Assembly: GCF_044923475.1 (NCBI RefSeq)
Contig: NZ_CP137338.1
Span: 2,852,001-2,916,000, forward strand
Source of the DNA: JAAURS01 sp044923475
GTDB lineage: Bacteria > Cyanobacteriota > Cyanobacteriia > Thermosynechococcales > Thermosynechococcaceae
DNA: 64,000 nt
Reading direction: 5' to 3'
The position numbers were made by a program, and so were the translations under genes. This document shows positions 11,201-20,400 of the stretch, in pieces (the stretch's first letter is position 1; every line of letters starts with the position of its first letter). Below the pieces are notes generated by a model, which was given only the letters and a program-made list of their open reading frames with translations, was not told where the DNA came from and made no database searches.

Positions 11201-14139
11201 CTCTGGGCCAACATCCTGCGGTGCAAAGTGCGATCGCCCTGGCCCAAGAAGACAGGCTCGTTGCCTACGTGGCAGCCACTGAAGCGTCTTACTCAGGCTG
11301 TGAACTTCAAGGCTGGCTACAGCAGAAATTGCCGTCCTACATGGTTCCCTCCGCTATTCTGGTACTGCCTGCATTCCCTCTAACACCCAATGGGAAGGTG
11401 GATCGTCAGACACTGCGACAGTTGCAGCTTGTGGATCGACCCACTGCCGACTCAAACTCCCACACGCCGACAGTAGAACTGCTCCTTTCAATTTGGAGCC
11501 AGGTGTTGGAGCTAGAACAGATTGGTCTTAACGATAACTTCTTTGCTTTGGGAGGACATTCTTTACTAGCCACTCAACTCATCTCCAGAATTCGAGCTGT
11601 GTTTGCCGTCGAATTGCCGTTGCAGCGCTTGTTCGAGACTCCCACCATTGCAGGTCTTGCGAACTATCTTGAGGCACCTCATCAGGATGGGGATGAGGTG
11701 CCACCGCCCATGGAGACGGCTGTGCGCGATCGCGATTTTCCGCTCTCCTTTGCCCAGCAACGGCTTTGGTTCCTAGAGCAAGTGGAGCCAGACACGGCCA
11801 CCTATAACATTCCAGCGGCAGTGCGAATGAAGGGCCACCTGGATATTGCGGCATTAGAACAAAGCATCAACGCCCTGCTCGAACGCCACGAGGTCTTGCG
11901 AACGACCTTTACGGTTGTTGAAGGGCAACCGCTACAACGCATTCATCCTCCCAGACCTTTGGCAATAGCCGTTACCGATCTCTCGATCGCACAAAATTCT
12001 GAGCTATCCGAGCAGCTTTTGGTTGCAGCCCAACAGCCCTTCGATCTGGTTCACGGGCCCTTATTGCGGGTTGCAATTCTGCGGCTGGGTGCAGCAGATT
12101 ATGTCGTTCTATTTGTAATGCATCACATTGTGGCTGATGGCTGGTCGATGGGTGTGCTCATTCGTGAAATGGCGGCGTTGTATCGCGGCTTCACGACAGA
12201 CGATCCCGTTTCTCTGCCTGAGTTGCCAATCCAGTATGCTGACTTTGCGCTCTGGCAAAACCAATGGTTACAAGGTCAGGTACTCGAAACAAAGCTGAAC
12301 TATTGGAAAAAACAGCTTGCAAATCTTTCAACCTTGCAACTGCCTACGGATTACCCACGAGAAGACGTCTCCAGCAGTCCTAGTGCTACCCATTTTTTTC
12401 AGCTATCGCTTCAAACTTCGGAGGCGCTGGTCACCTTTAGCCGCCAGGAAAATGTCACTCTCTTTATGGCTTTATTAACAGCGTTTCAAATCTTGCTGCA
12501 TCGCCATACGCAGCAAGAAGACATCGTGGTTGGTACTGATGTTGCCAACCGCACCGATGTGTCTATTGAAGGATTAATTGGCTTTTTTGTGAACTTGCTG
12601 GTGCTGCGCGCGGACTTGAGTGGAAACCCCACCGTGCGCGAGGTACTGCAACGGGTGCGAACGGTGACGCTTGGAGCCTATGCCCATCAAGATGTGCCCT
12701 TTGTCAAGGTGGTAGAAGCCCTGCGTCCCGAACGACAACTCAAGGCGATGCCACTATTTCAGGTGCTTTTTGTGCTACAGAATGCGCCCATGCCGCCGCT
12801 GGAACTTCCAGATCTCACGCTGGAGCAAATGGCGATTGAGAGCGGTACTGCCCGATTTGACGTTGCCCTCTTTATGACAGAAACCGAACAGGGGATTCAA
12901 GGCACTTGGCGTTACAACGCTCAGCTTTTTGCTGCCGATACGATCGCCCGTCTCTCCAGCCAATTTGAAACTTTAGTGGAAAGCCTTTGTACTCAACCTG
13001 AAGCCCGCATCCACTCCTTGCCCATGCTGTCCCAGATCGAGCAGGAAACCCAGCTTATGCAGCAACAACAGCGACAAGCTTCACGCTTCCAGAAATTTGC
13101 TAGTATCAAACCCCAAAGTATTCAACTGGATGCAGACCAGTTGATCCAAACCCGTTTTCTCCATTCCGATGCAGCCTTTCCCCTCGTCATTGAGCCGAAA
13201 GTGGCGGCTTTGGATATTGCGGACTGGGCCTTGGCTCATCGCTCCTTTGTGGAACGTAAATTGCTGGATCGTGGTGCAGTACTGTTCCGAGGGGTGGGCG
13301 TTGATTCGGCGACGGCCTTTGAAACCCTAGCAGCGGCTATTTGTCCGCGACTTTATGGGGAGTATGGCGATCTCCCACGTCAGGACGTGGGCGGCAAGAT
13401 CTATGGGGCAACCCCCTATCCTGCGAATCAGGCGATTTTGTTTCACAGCGAAAGTTCTCACCTCCAATCCTGGCCTCAAAAAATTTGGTTCTGCTGTCTC
13501 CAACCTGCACAGGAAGGGGGCGAAACGCCGATTGTGGACTGTCGCCAGATCCTACAAAAGCTGAATCCTCGCCTGCGCGATCGCTTTGCCCAACTCCAGC
13601 TCATGTATGTGCGTAACTTTATCGATGGGTTAGACGTGAGCTGGCAAGATTTTTTCCACACGAGCGATCGCGCGGTGGTGGAAGCAACCTGTCGGCAGGC
13701 AGGAATTGAGTATGAATGGCTTCCCGATAATGACTTGAGAACTAAACAAACTCGACCTGCGATCGCCCATCATCCCCAAACGGGTGAGTCAGTCTTTTTC
13801 AATCAGATTCAGCTCCATCATCCGGCCTGTTTAGAGCCTGAGGTGCGCGCATCTCTGTTGGCTAGTTTTGGCTCACCGGAACACTTTCCGCGCAATGTCT
13901 ACTATGGTGATGGTTCGGCGATCGAAGATGAGACTGTACGGGAAATTTTAGAGATTTATCAGACCCTTCAAGTGAGTTTTCCTTGGCAGCAAGGGGATGT
14001 CCTCATGCTCGATAACATGCTGATGGCCCATGGCCGCAACCCTTATGGCGGGCCAAGGCAAGTGGTGGTGGCGATGGGAGACATGATCGGCAGCGAAAAA
14101 CTTGCGTATCCAACCAAGGAGGCCGCCCATGCCCACTGA
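5266..14139 (+). CDS. NRPS: interface-A-PCP-C-A(Gly)-PCP-C-hydroxylase
   Basis: A 2957-aa two-module NRPS. I chose ATG 5266, preceded by AGGAG at 5252-5256, because an upstream in-frame extension overlaps the previous gene and has no homology. Domain order: a condensation-like interface domain (1-440) in which HHxxxDG has become SALCADA near 138-144, so it is probably non-catalytic; A1 (P-loop near 611); PCP (GGHSL near 1037); C (HHIIADG near 1231); A2 (near 1714); PCP (2094); C (HHIVADG near 2285); and a C-terminal TauD-like hydroxylase (about 2620-2957; H-S-E near 2726, NMLMAHGR near the end). A2 reads DILQLGLIW, the known glycine code. A1 reads SSRDLAMGI by my alignment, lacking the Asp235 that holds an alpha-amino group, so its substrate is unassigned. 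The fused hydroxylase precedes the Asp module on the next gene. Confidence 0.93.
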   Translation: MQLDFEGFRLSPQQQRVWQFTAQDDSAVYCAQAAIAISGDLDLTTLKTAVEQAIARHEILRTTFHCLPDITFPLQAIAPDLSPSLLVEDWSSLSSQTQTTQLNDRLIALRQQPFDLSEGPTVCLELIRQSAQQHTLLLHLSALCADAVTLYNLAQEISKTYAACVQNRILDEVPLQYADLAEWQHEILEDEAAQAGREYWSQLALTRSTRVHLPFEKHPPENAKFQPQVYTLALPADWIDRVEALAQNSGTTISTLLLTCWQILLWRLTQPSHSIVGIGCEGRKYAELESALGLFAKTLPLTCALEETAPFLTCLQQTQQTLDAHDEWQDYFAGATSTAPEQPLPFGFEFENQPEPWTIAQLTFSIQQVWVCPERFQVKLVCQEQGKRVNTAVHYDPHYHSAENIQRIAGYFQTLIASILQSPEAAIGQFNILTPAECRNLRVGLNPTVSYNIPSQSIHQLFEDRVTNNPEQIAILFPDIALTYAELNVRANQLAHYLQSLGIQPGDLVGLCVARSPLMAIGVLGILKAGAAYVPLDPTYPPERLNYVLQDVRISVLLTQSDWGDMPCPTLESSQPIQRVFLDEQWSAIAQSSSDNPSSQNTTPDLAYVIYTSGSTGKPKGVQISHGNLCHYVQAMQQSLGIQATDIYLHTASIAFSSSVRQLLVPLCHGATVAIATTEQRTDPLLLFAAIQEYGVTVMDVVPSYWRNCIQRLMGLPEAERERLLNNVLRLILSASEPLWADIPRRWRQEVKHPAQLINMSGQTETSGIVAVYPIPQSLEAGTIVVPLGKPIANTQIYLLDSFLQPVPLGVTGELYVGGGGVGQGYLNQSELTAARFIADPFSASEGNRLYRTGDLARYCEDGTLEFVSRIDNQVKLRGFRIELGEIEAVLIQHPLVQEAAVVLRGEDPEQQYLAAYVVRPFLPEQATQVGRSSKYCIRSPQPPLKRGASELADISEWLRSQLPDYMVPAAIVELEALPLTPNGKLDRPALPDPALIQGNQNYEAPRSPVEAVLASLWGKLLHQRQVGIHDNFFDLGGHSLLATQVMSQVRDAFQVELPLRALFEAPTVAESGDRIEILMRSGQGVAALPLQRGDRTEPLPLSFAQQRLWFLEQLEPGNASYNLFRAVRLQGVLNHAALEQSLNEIVRRHESLRTCFTVADDKTVQVIAQCQPFVLSIIDLSDIPESQQPAEIRQSAKLEAQQPFDLTQAPLLRATLLQLNPDSQVLFITLHHIIADGWSAGILVRELAVLYDCFCQDISATVDPKLLPELPIQYADFALWQQHWLQEGRLDPQLAYWQQQLSGDLPLLTLPTDRSRPAVQTFSGRTQTWQISQSLTASLQQLSQQAGVTLFMTLLAAFKVLLYRYTGQTDVLVGSPIANRNRTEIEGSIGFFVNTLVLRTDLSGNLPFQDLLHRVRETTLGAYTHQDFPFEKSIEVLQPERSLSHSPLFQVMFGLQKDPLQDLALTELNVSVLEIESETARFDLTLSLLETDRGLKGTVEYNTDLFDAATIDRLLGHYESLLKSIVADAQQPIAQISLLSDSERQQVLASWNQTQVDCDAQAEILPQYIAAQAAKTPDAIALSFTDQHLTYQELDRRANQLARVLQARGVKPEVLVGICVERSLEMVVGLLGILKAGGAYLPLDASYPQERLADLIESARPQFLLAQESCQNCLPATAVPIVCLDRDRLEIAQQPNTNPQVTLSPEHLAYVLYTSGSTGKPKGVEIPHRALTNFLHSMRSKPGLTSQDTLLAVTTLSFDIAALELFLPLTVGARVAIAPRETVMDGVQLRALLQQSGATVMQATPATWQLLLNAGWQGDPNLKILCGGEALSSQLAQALVQRSASLWNLYGPTETTIWSLLSCISDGEIAAGSESIHIGRPIANTQIYVLDEQLQPLPIGIPGELYIGGDGVARGYRHQPDLTAERFIPNPFQPADRLYKTGDRVRYRPDGNLEFLGRSDYQVKVRGFRVELGEVEATLGQHPAVQSAIALAQEDRLVAYVAATEASYSGCELQGWLQQKLPSYMVPSAILVLPAFPLTPNGKVDRQTLRQLQLVDRPTADSNSHTPTVELLLSIWSQVLELEQIGLNDNFFALGGHSLLATQLISRIRAVFAVELPLQRLFETPTIAGLANYLEAPHQDGDEVPPPMETAVRDRDFPLSFAQQRLWFLEQVEPDTATYNIPAAVRMKGHLDIAALEQSINALLERHEVLRTTFTVVEGQPLQRIHPPRPLAIAVTDLSIAQNSELSEQLLVAAQQPFDLVHGPLLRVAILRLGAADYVVLFVMHHIVADGWSMGVLIREMAALYRGFTTDDPVSLPELPIQYADFALWQNQWLQGQVLETKLNYWKKQLANLSTLQLPTDYPREDVSSSPSATHFFQLSLQTSEALVTFSRQENVTLFMALLTAFQILLHRHTQQEDIVVGTDVANRTDVSIEGLIGFFVNLLVLRADLSGNPTVREVLQRVRTVTLGAYAHQDVPFVKVVEALRPERQLKAMPLFQVLFVLQNAPMPPLELPDLTLEQMAIESGTARFDVALFMTETEQGIQGTWRYNAQLFAADTIARLSSQFETLVESLCTQPEARIHSLPMLSQIEQETQLMQQQQRQASRFQKFASIKPQSIQLDADQLIQTRFLHSDAAFPLVIEPKVAALDIADWALAHRSFVERKLLDRGAVLFRGVGVDSATAFETLAAAICPRLYGEYGDLPRQDVGGKIYGATPYPANQAILFHSESSHLQSWPQKIWFCCLQPAQEGGETPIVDCRQILQKLNPRLRDRFAQLQLMYVRNFIDGLDVSWQDFFHTSDRAVVEATCRQAGIEYEWLPDNDLRTKQTRPAIAHHPQTGESVFFNQIQLHHPACLEPEVRASLLASFGSPEHFPRNVYYGDGSAIEDETVREILEIYQTLQVSFPWQQGDVLMLDNMLMAHGRNPYGGPRQVVVAMGDMIGSEKLAYPTKEAAHAH
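8070..8112 (+). repeat. In-frame palindromic repeat insertion 1
   Basis: A hairpin of eight base pairs (CCCCCCTT / AAGGGGGG, loop AAA) spans 8092-8110 inside the first A domain, between the A8 and A10 motifs. It encodes CIRSPQPPLKRGA, which interrupts the normal A-domain sequence without breaking the frame. The left flank ATACTGCATT is shared with insertion 3. Confidence 0.8.
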
Positions 14140-17100
14140 AACTCTAAGCGGATTTAGGCTTTCTCCCCAGCAAGAACGACTCTGGCACTTACAACAAACG
14201 GGATTTGCCTATGGTGCCTTCTGTGTTGTGGAGATTGAAGGTGCACTGGATGTCAATGACTTAAAGACAGCCGTGCAAGATAGCGTCAATTGCCACGACA
14301 GTTTGCGATCGCACTTCCATCGACTGCCGGGAATGAAAACTCCAGTCATGGTCGTTGCCGAGCGCTGCGTGCCGCAGTGGGAGGAAATGGACTGGACAGA
14401 ACTCAGTACTCAGATTCAAGAGATCCAACTTGCTAAACTTTTACAGGCCGCGCAATATCGCTTTGAGGATCTGAGTCAATCCTCGCTACTCCGGGTGAAG
14501 TTGTTGAGACTTACTTCAGATCGCCATCTGCTGATATTGAGTATACCTGCGCTCTGTTTTGATGCCTGGAGTCTCAGGATTTTAGTGCGAGAGATTGGCG
14601 ATCGCTATGGAGCCTCTACACCCTTAACCCCTGCTGAGGAAGGGGTGCAGTATGTCCAGTTTTCGGAATGGCAGCATCAGTTGTTGACCGAGGAAGAGTC
14701 ACAGGTGGGACGAGCTTATTGGAAATCAGTTCCACTCTCTGCACTGGCAAATTTAAAGCTACCTTTTGAACAATTTCCACATCATTACACTCGCCCCCTA
14801 AATCCCCCAAGTTTGGGGGACTTTGAAGATCGGTCTCACACAAATTTTCAGGTGGAAGCTTGGAAAATAGAGATTTCTACCTCTGTGATGGGAAGCTTTG
14901 CTGAACAACAAAACACCTCTGTTCGTGATGTTTTGCTAGCCTGTTGGACTATCCTCATGGTTCGCCTGACAGAAGAACCGAATCTGGTGATGGGCTATGG
15001 TTGCGATCGCAGAACTTACCCTGAACTTCACAATGTTTTGGGGCTATTGGCGACTTGGCTACCGCTGCATTGTCCGCTAACACCGGATTTGCACTTCACT
15101 GAGGTTCTGACCTTACTAGCAGAAAAATGCCGTGCAGCAGAGGAATGGCAAGACTATTTTGTCTGGAATACAGATACATCTGAACCCTACTTTTTCCCAG
15201 TTGGGTTTGAGTTTGCATCGGATCCAACGCATTGGGCAACCAAGAACCTTTCCTGGAAACTGCTTCAGCATCATGCCTGTATTGAGCGGTTTAAGCTCAA
15301 ACTCACCTGCATTCAACAAGCAGACACTGTAGAGCTGGTGTTTTACTACGATGCCAGTCGATTTACAACCCAGGCTGTTCAGGCTCTGGCCCAACAGTTT
15401 CAGGCGTTGCTAGCTGATGCGATCGCCCATCCCCAGCAGCCGATTAGCACGCTTAATTTGCTGAGTGTCGAGGAACGCGAAGCGCTATTTTTAGCGTGCG
15501 ATCCACCCCAAGAGAGCTACTGTATTCATCACTTGTTCGAGGCGCAAGTAGAGCAGCATCCCCAGGCGATCGCTCTAGTCCACGAAGACCAGCAATTGAC
15601 CTATGCCGAACTGAATCGCCAAGCCAATCAGTTGGCCCATTACCTCCAGAATTTGGGAGTAGGGCCAGAAACAATTGTGGGGATTTATTTAGGGCGATCG
15701 CCACAATCCATTGTTGCGCTGTTGGCTGTTCTCAAGACAGGCGGGGCCTATCTGCCCTTAGATCCGGCATTGCCTGCTGCAGCGATCGCTTCACGATTAC
15801 AGGTGGCACAAGTAGAGTGGGCGATCGCAGAACAAGCCTTAGTAGATGCGCTCTCGACGCTGAATCCTGGGGGCAAGTTCATCTGTCTGGATCGAGATGG
15901 AAGGGCGATCGCGCAGGAGGTTGAGTGCAATCTTGCTGGCGCAGCCACGCCCGAGAACCTGATGTACGTGCTGTTTACCTCTGGGACAACCGGACAACCC
16001 AAAGGTGTTGCGGTTGAGCATCGCCAACTTTATAGCTACCTCTGCGGCATTTTAGAACAGCTCGATCTTCCGACTGGGTCTAGTTTTGCGACAGTCTCTA
16101 CCCTTGCCGCCGATTTAGGGAATACCGCCGTTTTTCCAGCCCTCTGCACGGGCGGGTGTTTGCATCTCATCGCTCAAGAGCGGTTATCAAATCCCGTGGC
16201 GCTGGGGACTTATATCCAGCAGCATAAAATCGATTGCCTCAAAATTGTACCGTCCCATCTTCAGGCACTGCTGAACACGGCTCACCCAGATCGACTCCTG
16301 CCCCAGCAATGTCTGGTGTTGGGAGGAGAAGCCTTGTCCTGGGGATTCGTAGCGCAACTTCAAGCCCTCAAGCCGAACTGTCGAATTTTGAATCACTATG
16401 GCCCTACAGAAACAACGGTGGGAGTGTTGGCCTATACCGTACCGTCCCAGCCCGTGGATGAGATCGCTCCAGATGAAGCCGTTCCCTTGGGATATCCCTT
16501 AGCCCACGCTCAAATGTATGTTCTAGATCGGAATCAACAGCCCGTGCCAAAGGGTTTACCTGGCGAGCTGTATATCGGCGGGGCTACTGTGTCGCGGGGC
16601 TACCTCCATCAGCCGGAGCTTACTGCCGAGCGGTTTATTTCCCATCCCTTCAGCGCGCCGAGCGGTCAACGGCTTTATAAAACGGGAGATCGCGTCCGCT
16701 ACTTGCCCGATGGGTCGCTACTATTTCTGGGACGACTGGATCGGCAGGTGAAGATCCGAGGCTACCGAGTGGAACTCTCTGAAATTGAGTCGGTTTTGCA
16801 GCAGCACAGCGAGATCCATCAGGTGGTGGTGACTGATCTCGCTGACCAACCAGGGTTAGTTGCCTACATCGTGCCCCGTTTTTCCCAGCCTCTCAATAAG
16901 CTGGAACTAAAGAAATTCTTACGGCAGAAATTGCCGGAGTACATGGTACCTGCAACCTTTGTTTTTTTGAAGGTTTTGCCCCTTACAGGCAATGGCAAAG
17001 TCGATATCCAGGCACTTCCTGCTCCCGCAGAACGCCAACTCTCCCAGACTCTGACCTATACCCCACCCTCTACGGAAACCGAACGGGCGATCGCCGAAAT

Positions 17101-17407
17101 TTGGCAGGCAGCCCTAGGGCTAAAGTCAGTGGGCCTACAGGATAACTTTTTTGATTTAGGCGGTCATTCGCTGCTGATGGTACAGGTGCATAGCAAACTC
17201 CAAGCGCAATTCCAGCAAGATCTTGCAATGGGGGATCTCTTCCGCTATCCGACGATTCAGTCCTTGGCCAACTACCTCAACCCAACCCAGTCTGAACCCC
17301 CGCCTGATACTCCCTCTTTACAGCGCAGTTTAGATCGCGCCGAGACCCGCAAGGCAATTGCAAATCAACGCAGACAAATCCAGGAGGTTCAGGATGCAGG
17401 CCAGTAA
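14129..17407 (+). CDS. NRPS module: interface-A(Asp)-PCP
   Basis: A 1092-aa module. Start ATG 14129 has a perfect AAGGAGG at 14116-14122 and overlaps the previous gene by 11 nt. The N-terminal interface domain (about 1-440) has PALCFDA near 139-145 where a working C domain has HHxxxDG. The A domain (P-loop TSGTTGQPKG near 617) gives DLTKVGHVG, the established aspartate code. A PCP follows (GGHSL near 1011) and the protein ends in a charged tail. The upstream gene supplies both the C domain and the fused hydroxylase immediately before this module. Together they form C / hydroxylase / I-A-PCP, predicted to install beta-hydroxyaspartate, a bidentate Fe(III) ligand in known siderophores. A palindromic repeat interrupts the interface domain at 14783-14830. 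Confidence 0.93.
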   Translation: MPTETLSGFRLSPQQERLWHLQQTGFAYGAFCVVEIEGALDVNDLKTAVQDSVNCHDSLRSHFHRLPGMKTPVMVVAERCVPQWEEMDWTELSTQIQEIQLAKLLQAAQYRFEDLSQSSLLRVKLLRLTSDRHLLILSIPALCFDAWSLRILVREIGDRYGASTPLTPAEEGVQYVQFSEWQHQLLTEEESQVGRAYWKSVPLSALANLKLPFEQFPHHYTRPLNPPSLGDFEDRSHTNFQVEAWKIEISTSVMGSFAEQQNTSVRDVLLACWTILMVRLTEEPNLVMGYGCDRRTYPELHNVLGLLATWLPLHCPLTPDLHFTEVLTLLAEKCRAAEEWQDYFVWNTDTSEPYFFPVGFEFASDPTHWATKNLSWKLLQHHACIERFKLKLTCIQQADTVELVFYYDASRFTTQAVQALAQQFQALLADAIAHPQQPISTLNLLSVEEREALFLACDPPQESYCIHHLFEAQVEQHPQAIALVHEDQQLTYAELNRQANQLAHYLQNLGVGPETIVGIYLGRSPQSIVALLAVLKTGGAYLPLDPALPAAAIASRLQVAQVEWAIAEQALVDALSTLNPGGKFICLDRDGRAIAQEVECNLAGAATPENLMYVLFTSGTTGQPKGVAVEHRQLYSYLCGILEQLDLPTGSSFATVSTLAADLGNTAVFPALCTGGCLHLIAQERLSNPVALGTYIQQHKIDCLKIVPSHLQALLNTAHPDRLLPQQCLVLGGEALSWGFVAQLQALKPNCRILNHYGPTETTVGVLAYTVPSQPVDEIAPDEAVPLGYPLAHAQMYVLDRNQQPVPKGLPGELYIGGATVSRGYLHQPELTAERFISHPFSAPSGQRLYKTGDRVRYLPDGSLLFLGRLDRQVKIRGYRVELSEIESVLQQHSEIHQVVVTDLADQPGLVAYIVPRFSQPLNKLELKKFLRQKLPEYMVPATFVFLKVLPLTGNGKVDIQALPAPAERQLSQTLTYTPPSTETERAIAEIWQAALGLKSVGLQDNFFDLGGHSLLMVQVHSKLQAQFQQDLAMGDLFRYPTIQSLANYLNPTQSEPPPDTPSLQRSLDRAETRKAIANQRRQIQEVQDAGQ
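14783..14830 (+). repeat. In-frame palindromic repeat insertion 2
   Basis: The core inverted repeat TCCCCCAA / TTGGGGGA with loop GT lies at 14803-14820. It encodes RPLNPPSLGDFEDRS inside the interface domain, between the KLPFEQF and FQVEAWKIE segments. It is nearly identical over about 38 nt to insertion 5 and shares its reading frame and orientation. Confidence 0.85.
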
Positions 17408-20400
17408 TTCCCAGAATTTATCGGGTGCAATTGCCATTATTGGGATGGCGGGACGATTCCCAGGAGCCAGGAATTTGACGGAATTCTGGCACAACTTACA
17501 AGCTGGGGTGGAATCAATCACGTTTTTTGATGATGACACTACCCCATCCGCCGACACCGCGTTCTTGAAGCATCCCAATGCGGTTAAAGCAGGCGGTGCA
17601 CTATCGGAAATTGAGTCTTTTGATGCGGCTTTCTTTGGCTTTAGTCCCAGAGAAGCAGAAATCATCGATCCGCAACAGCGCTTCTTTTTAGAAATTGCGT
17701 GGGAAGCGTTAGAGCAAGCAGGCTATACCGCAAAAACAGGGGGTGCCATTGGCGTATTTGGCGGCTCTAGCGTCAATACTTACTTTCTCCATCACCTCTT
17801 TGCCAATCGAGACCTGATTCAGACCGTAGGAGCCGATCAAATCCGAATTGCGAACCGCCCCGATAACCTCACCACCCGGACTTCCTACAAACTCAACTTG
17901 CAAGGCCCCAGCCTCAACGTTCAGACGGGCTGCTCGACGTCTTTAGTGGCAGTCCATCTGGCCTGTCAAAGCCTGCTGAATGGGGAGTGCGATCTGGCCT
18001 TGGCCGGGGGAGCTTCCATCAGCCATTCGGCCCAAATGGGCTACCTCTACCAGGAAGGGGGAATCTTGTCACCGGATGGCCATTGCCGTGCCTTTGATGC
18101 CCAGGCGCAAGGCACTGTAAATGGGAATGGCGTAGGTCTGGTGGTGCTGAAGCGATGGGAAGCGGCGATCGCCGATCGCGACACGATTCATGCTGTCATC
18201 CGAGGGTCAGCCATCAACAACGATGGGGCTTACAAAGTGGGCTACACTGCCCCTAGCTGCACGGGTCAGGCTGCCGCGATCGCAGAAGCCCTTGCCGTCG
18301 CTGGCGTGACCCCAGACAGCCTTCAGTACATTGAAGCCCATGGAACCGGAACAAAACTGGGCGATCCCATCGAGATCGCGGCGCTGACCCAAGCGTTTCG
18401 CTTACAGACTAATCGCACAGGCTTCTGCGGGATTGGATCGGTTAAAACCAATCTGGGTCACTTAGATGCGGCGGCTGGCATTGCGGGACTGATCAAAACC
18501 GTTTTAGCGCTGAAACACCGCCAAATTCCGCCCAGTTTACATTTTCAGGCTCCTAATTCCCAAATTGATTTTGAGAGTAGCCCCTTTTACGTCAATGCCC
18601 AATGTATAAATTGGGAAACATTACCCAATCGACCCCGTCGAGCTGGGGTGAGTTCTTTTGGGATTGGCGGTACCAATGCCCATGTAATTGTGGAAGAAGC
18701 CCCTGCGATAGCTGCGCACCAAGAGTCCGCCGCTGCTCCCTCCCCTCGCCCCCATCACCTCTTGCTGCTTTCTGCCAAAACCCCCACGGCCCTAGAGCAA
18801 GCCATTCAGAACCTAGCAGACTATTTCGTCAATCACCCTGAATTATCTCTAGCGGATGTGGCCTATACGCTCCAAGTGGGCCGCAATGTCTTTGCACATC
18901 GCCGCGTGGTGGTTTGTGAAGAGCTCAAGGATGCTGTCCAAGCCTTGACGACGCTTAACGCCCAACAAGCGATCGCCCAACCCCAGAATCGCAGCGATCG
19001 CCCTGTTGCCTTTCTCTTTCCAGGACAGGGAGCGCAGTATATCCAGATGGGACGCGGACTGTACGAGAGCGAACCCTACTTCAGGCAACAGATCGATGAT
19101 TGCTGCGAAGAACTGATGCCGTTGTTGGGGCTAGATTTGCGAACTATCCTTTACCCTGAATCTTCCCTCGGCGATCCGGATGCTCTCCAGCAGACAGCCC
19201 TGACCCAGCCCGCTCTGTTTGTGGTGGAATATGCCCTGGCTCAACTGTGGATGAAATGGGGCATCAAACCCGCAGCGTTAATGGGCCACAGTATTGGGGA
19301 GTATGTCGCCGCTTGTTTGGCGGGGGTGTTTTCCCTGGAAGATGCCTTGAATTTAGTTACCCTGCGCGGTCAGTTGATGCAGCAAATGCCAGCAGGGGCG
19401 ATGCTAGCCGTCCCGCTCCCGGAAGCAGAACTCCTGTCTTGGTTGGATGGAGAGATAGCTATCGCAACCATCAACAGCCCCAGTCTCTGCGTAGTATCTG
19501 GCCCGATTTCAGCCATTGACGAACTCTCGCAAAAGTTGGCAATGCAAGGCATTGAAGGCCGACGGCTCCACACCTCCCACGCCTTCCATTCCCCCATGAT
19601 GGAGCCAATCTTGCGCCCCTTTGCAGAGGCGATTCAGAAGATCGCGCTCCATCCGCCTCAGATTCCATTTCTGTCGAACGTTACGGGCACCTGGATTCGG
19701 ACTGAGGAAGCAACCGATCCCAATTATTGGGCAACGCATCTCCGTCAAACAGTCCGATTGAGTGAGGGAATTGCAACGCTCCAGCAAGATCCGCACCTGA
19801 TTTTGCTGGAAGTAGGACCCGGCAAAACCTTGAGTACCTTGGCCCAACAACAGCCCCACGCTCATTCCATCCTGCTGTCCTCCCTACCCCATCCCCGCGA
19901 CACCCAGTCTGATACTGCTCATTTGCTTTATACCTTGGGTCAGCTTTGGCTACATGGAGTACCCATCCAATGGGCCGCCTATGCAGAATCGAATCGACAG
20001 CGTATCCCGCTACCAACCTATCCCTTTGAGCGCCAGAAGTATTGGATCGATCCGCCCACCACTCACACAAAAGAACCAGAGCAGTCCTCTACAAATTCCT
20101 CTACTAAGAAACCTGATATTGCTGACTGGTTTTACGTTCCTACTTGGAAACAGGTACCGCTCCTTGCAGGCTCTCCTCCCTTGAATCCTCGGTCTGGTGG
20201 TTGGCTGATCTTTTTGGATGACACCCATCTTGGCAAATCCTTTGCACAACGGTTAAACCAAGACAATCAAATGATCATTACCGTGAGGATGGGCGAACAA
20301 TTCCAGCAACAGGGCGATCGCACCTACACCCTCAACCCCCATCTGGTAGAAGACTACGATAGGTTGCTCACAACCTTGGTGCAGCAAGGGGAAATGCTGA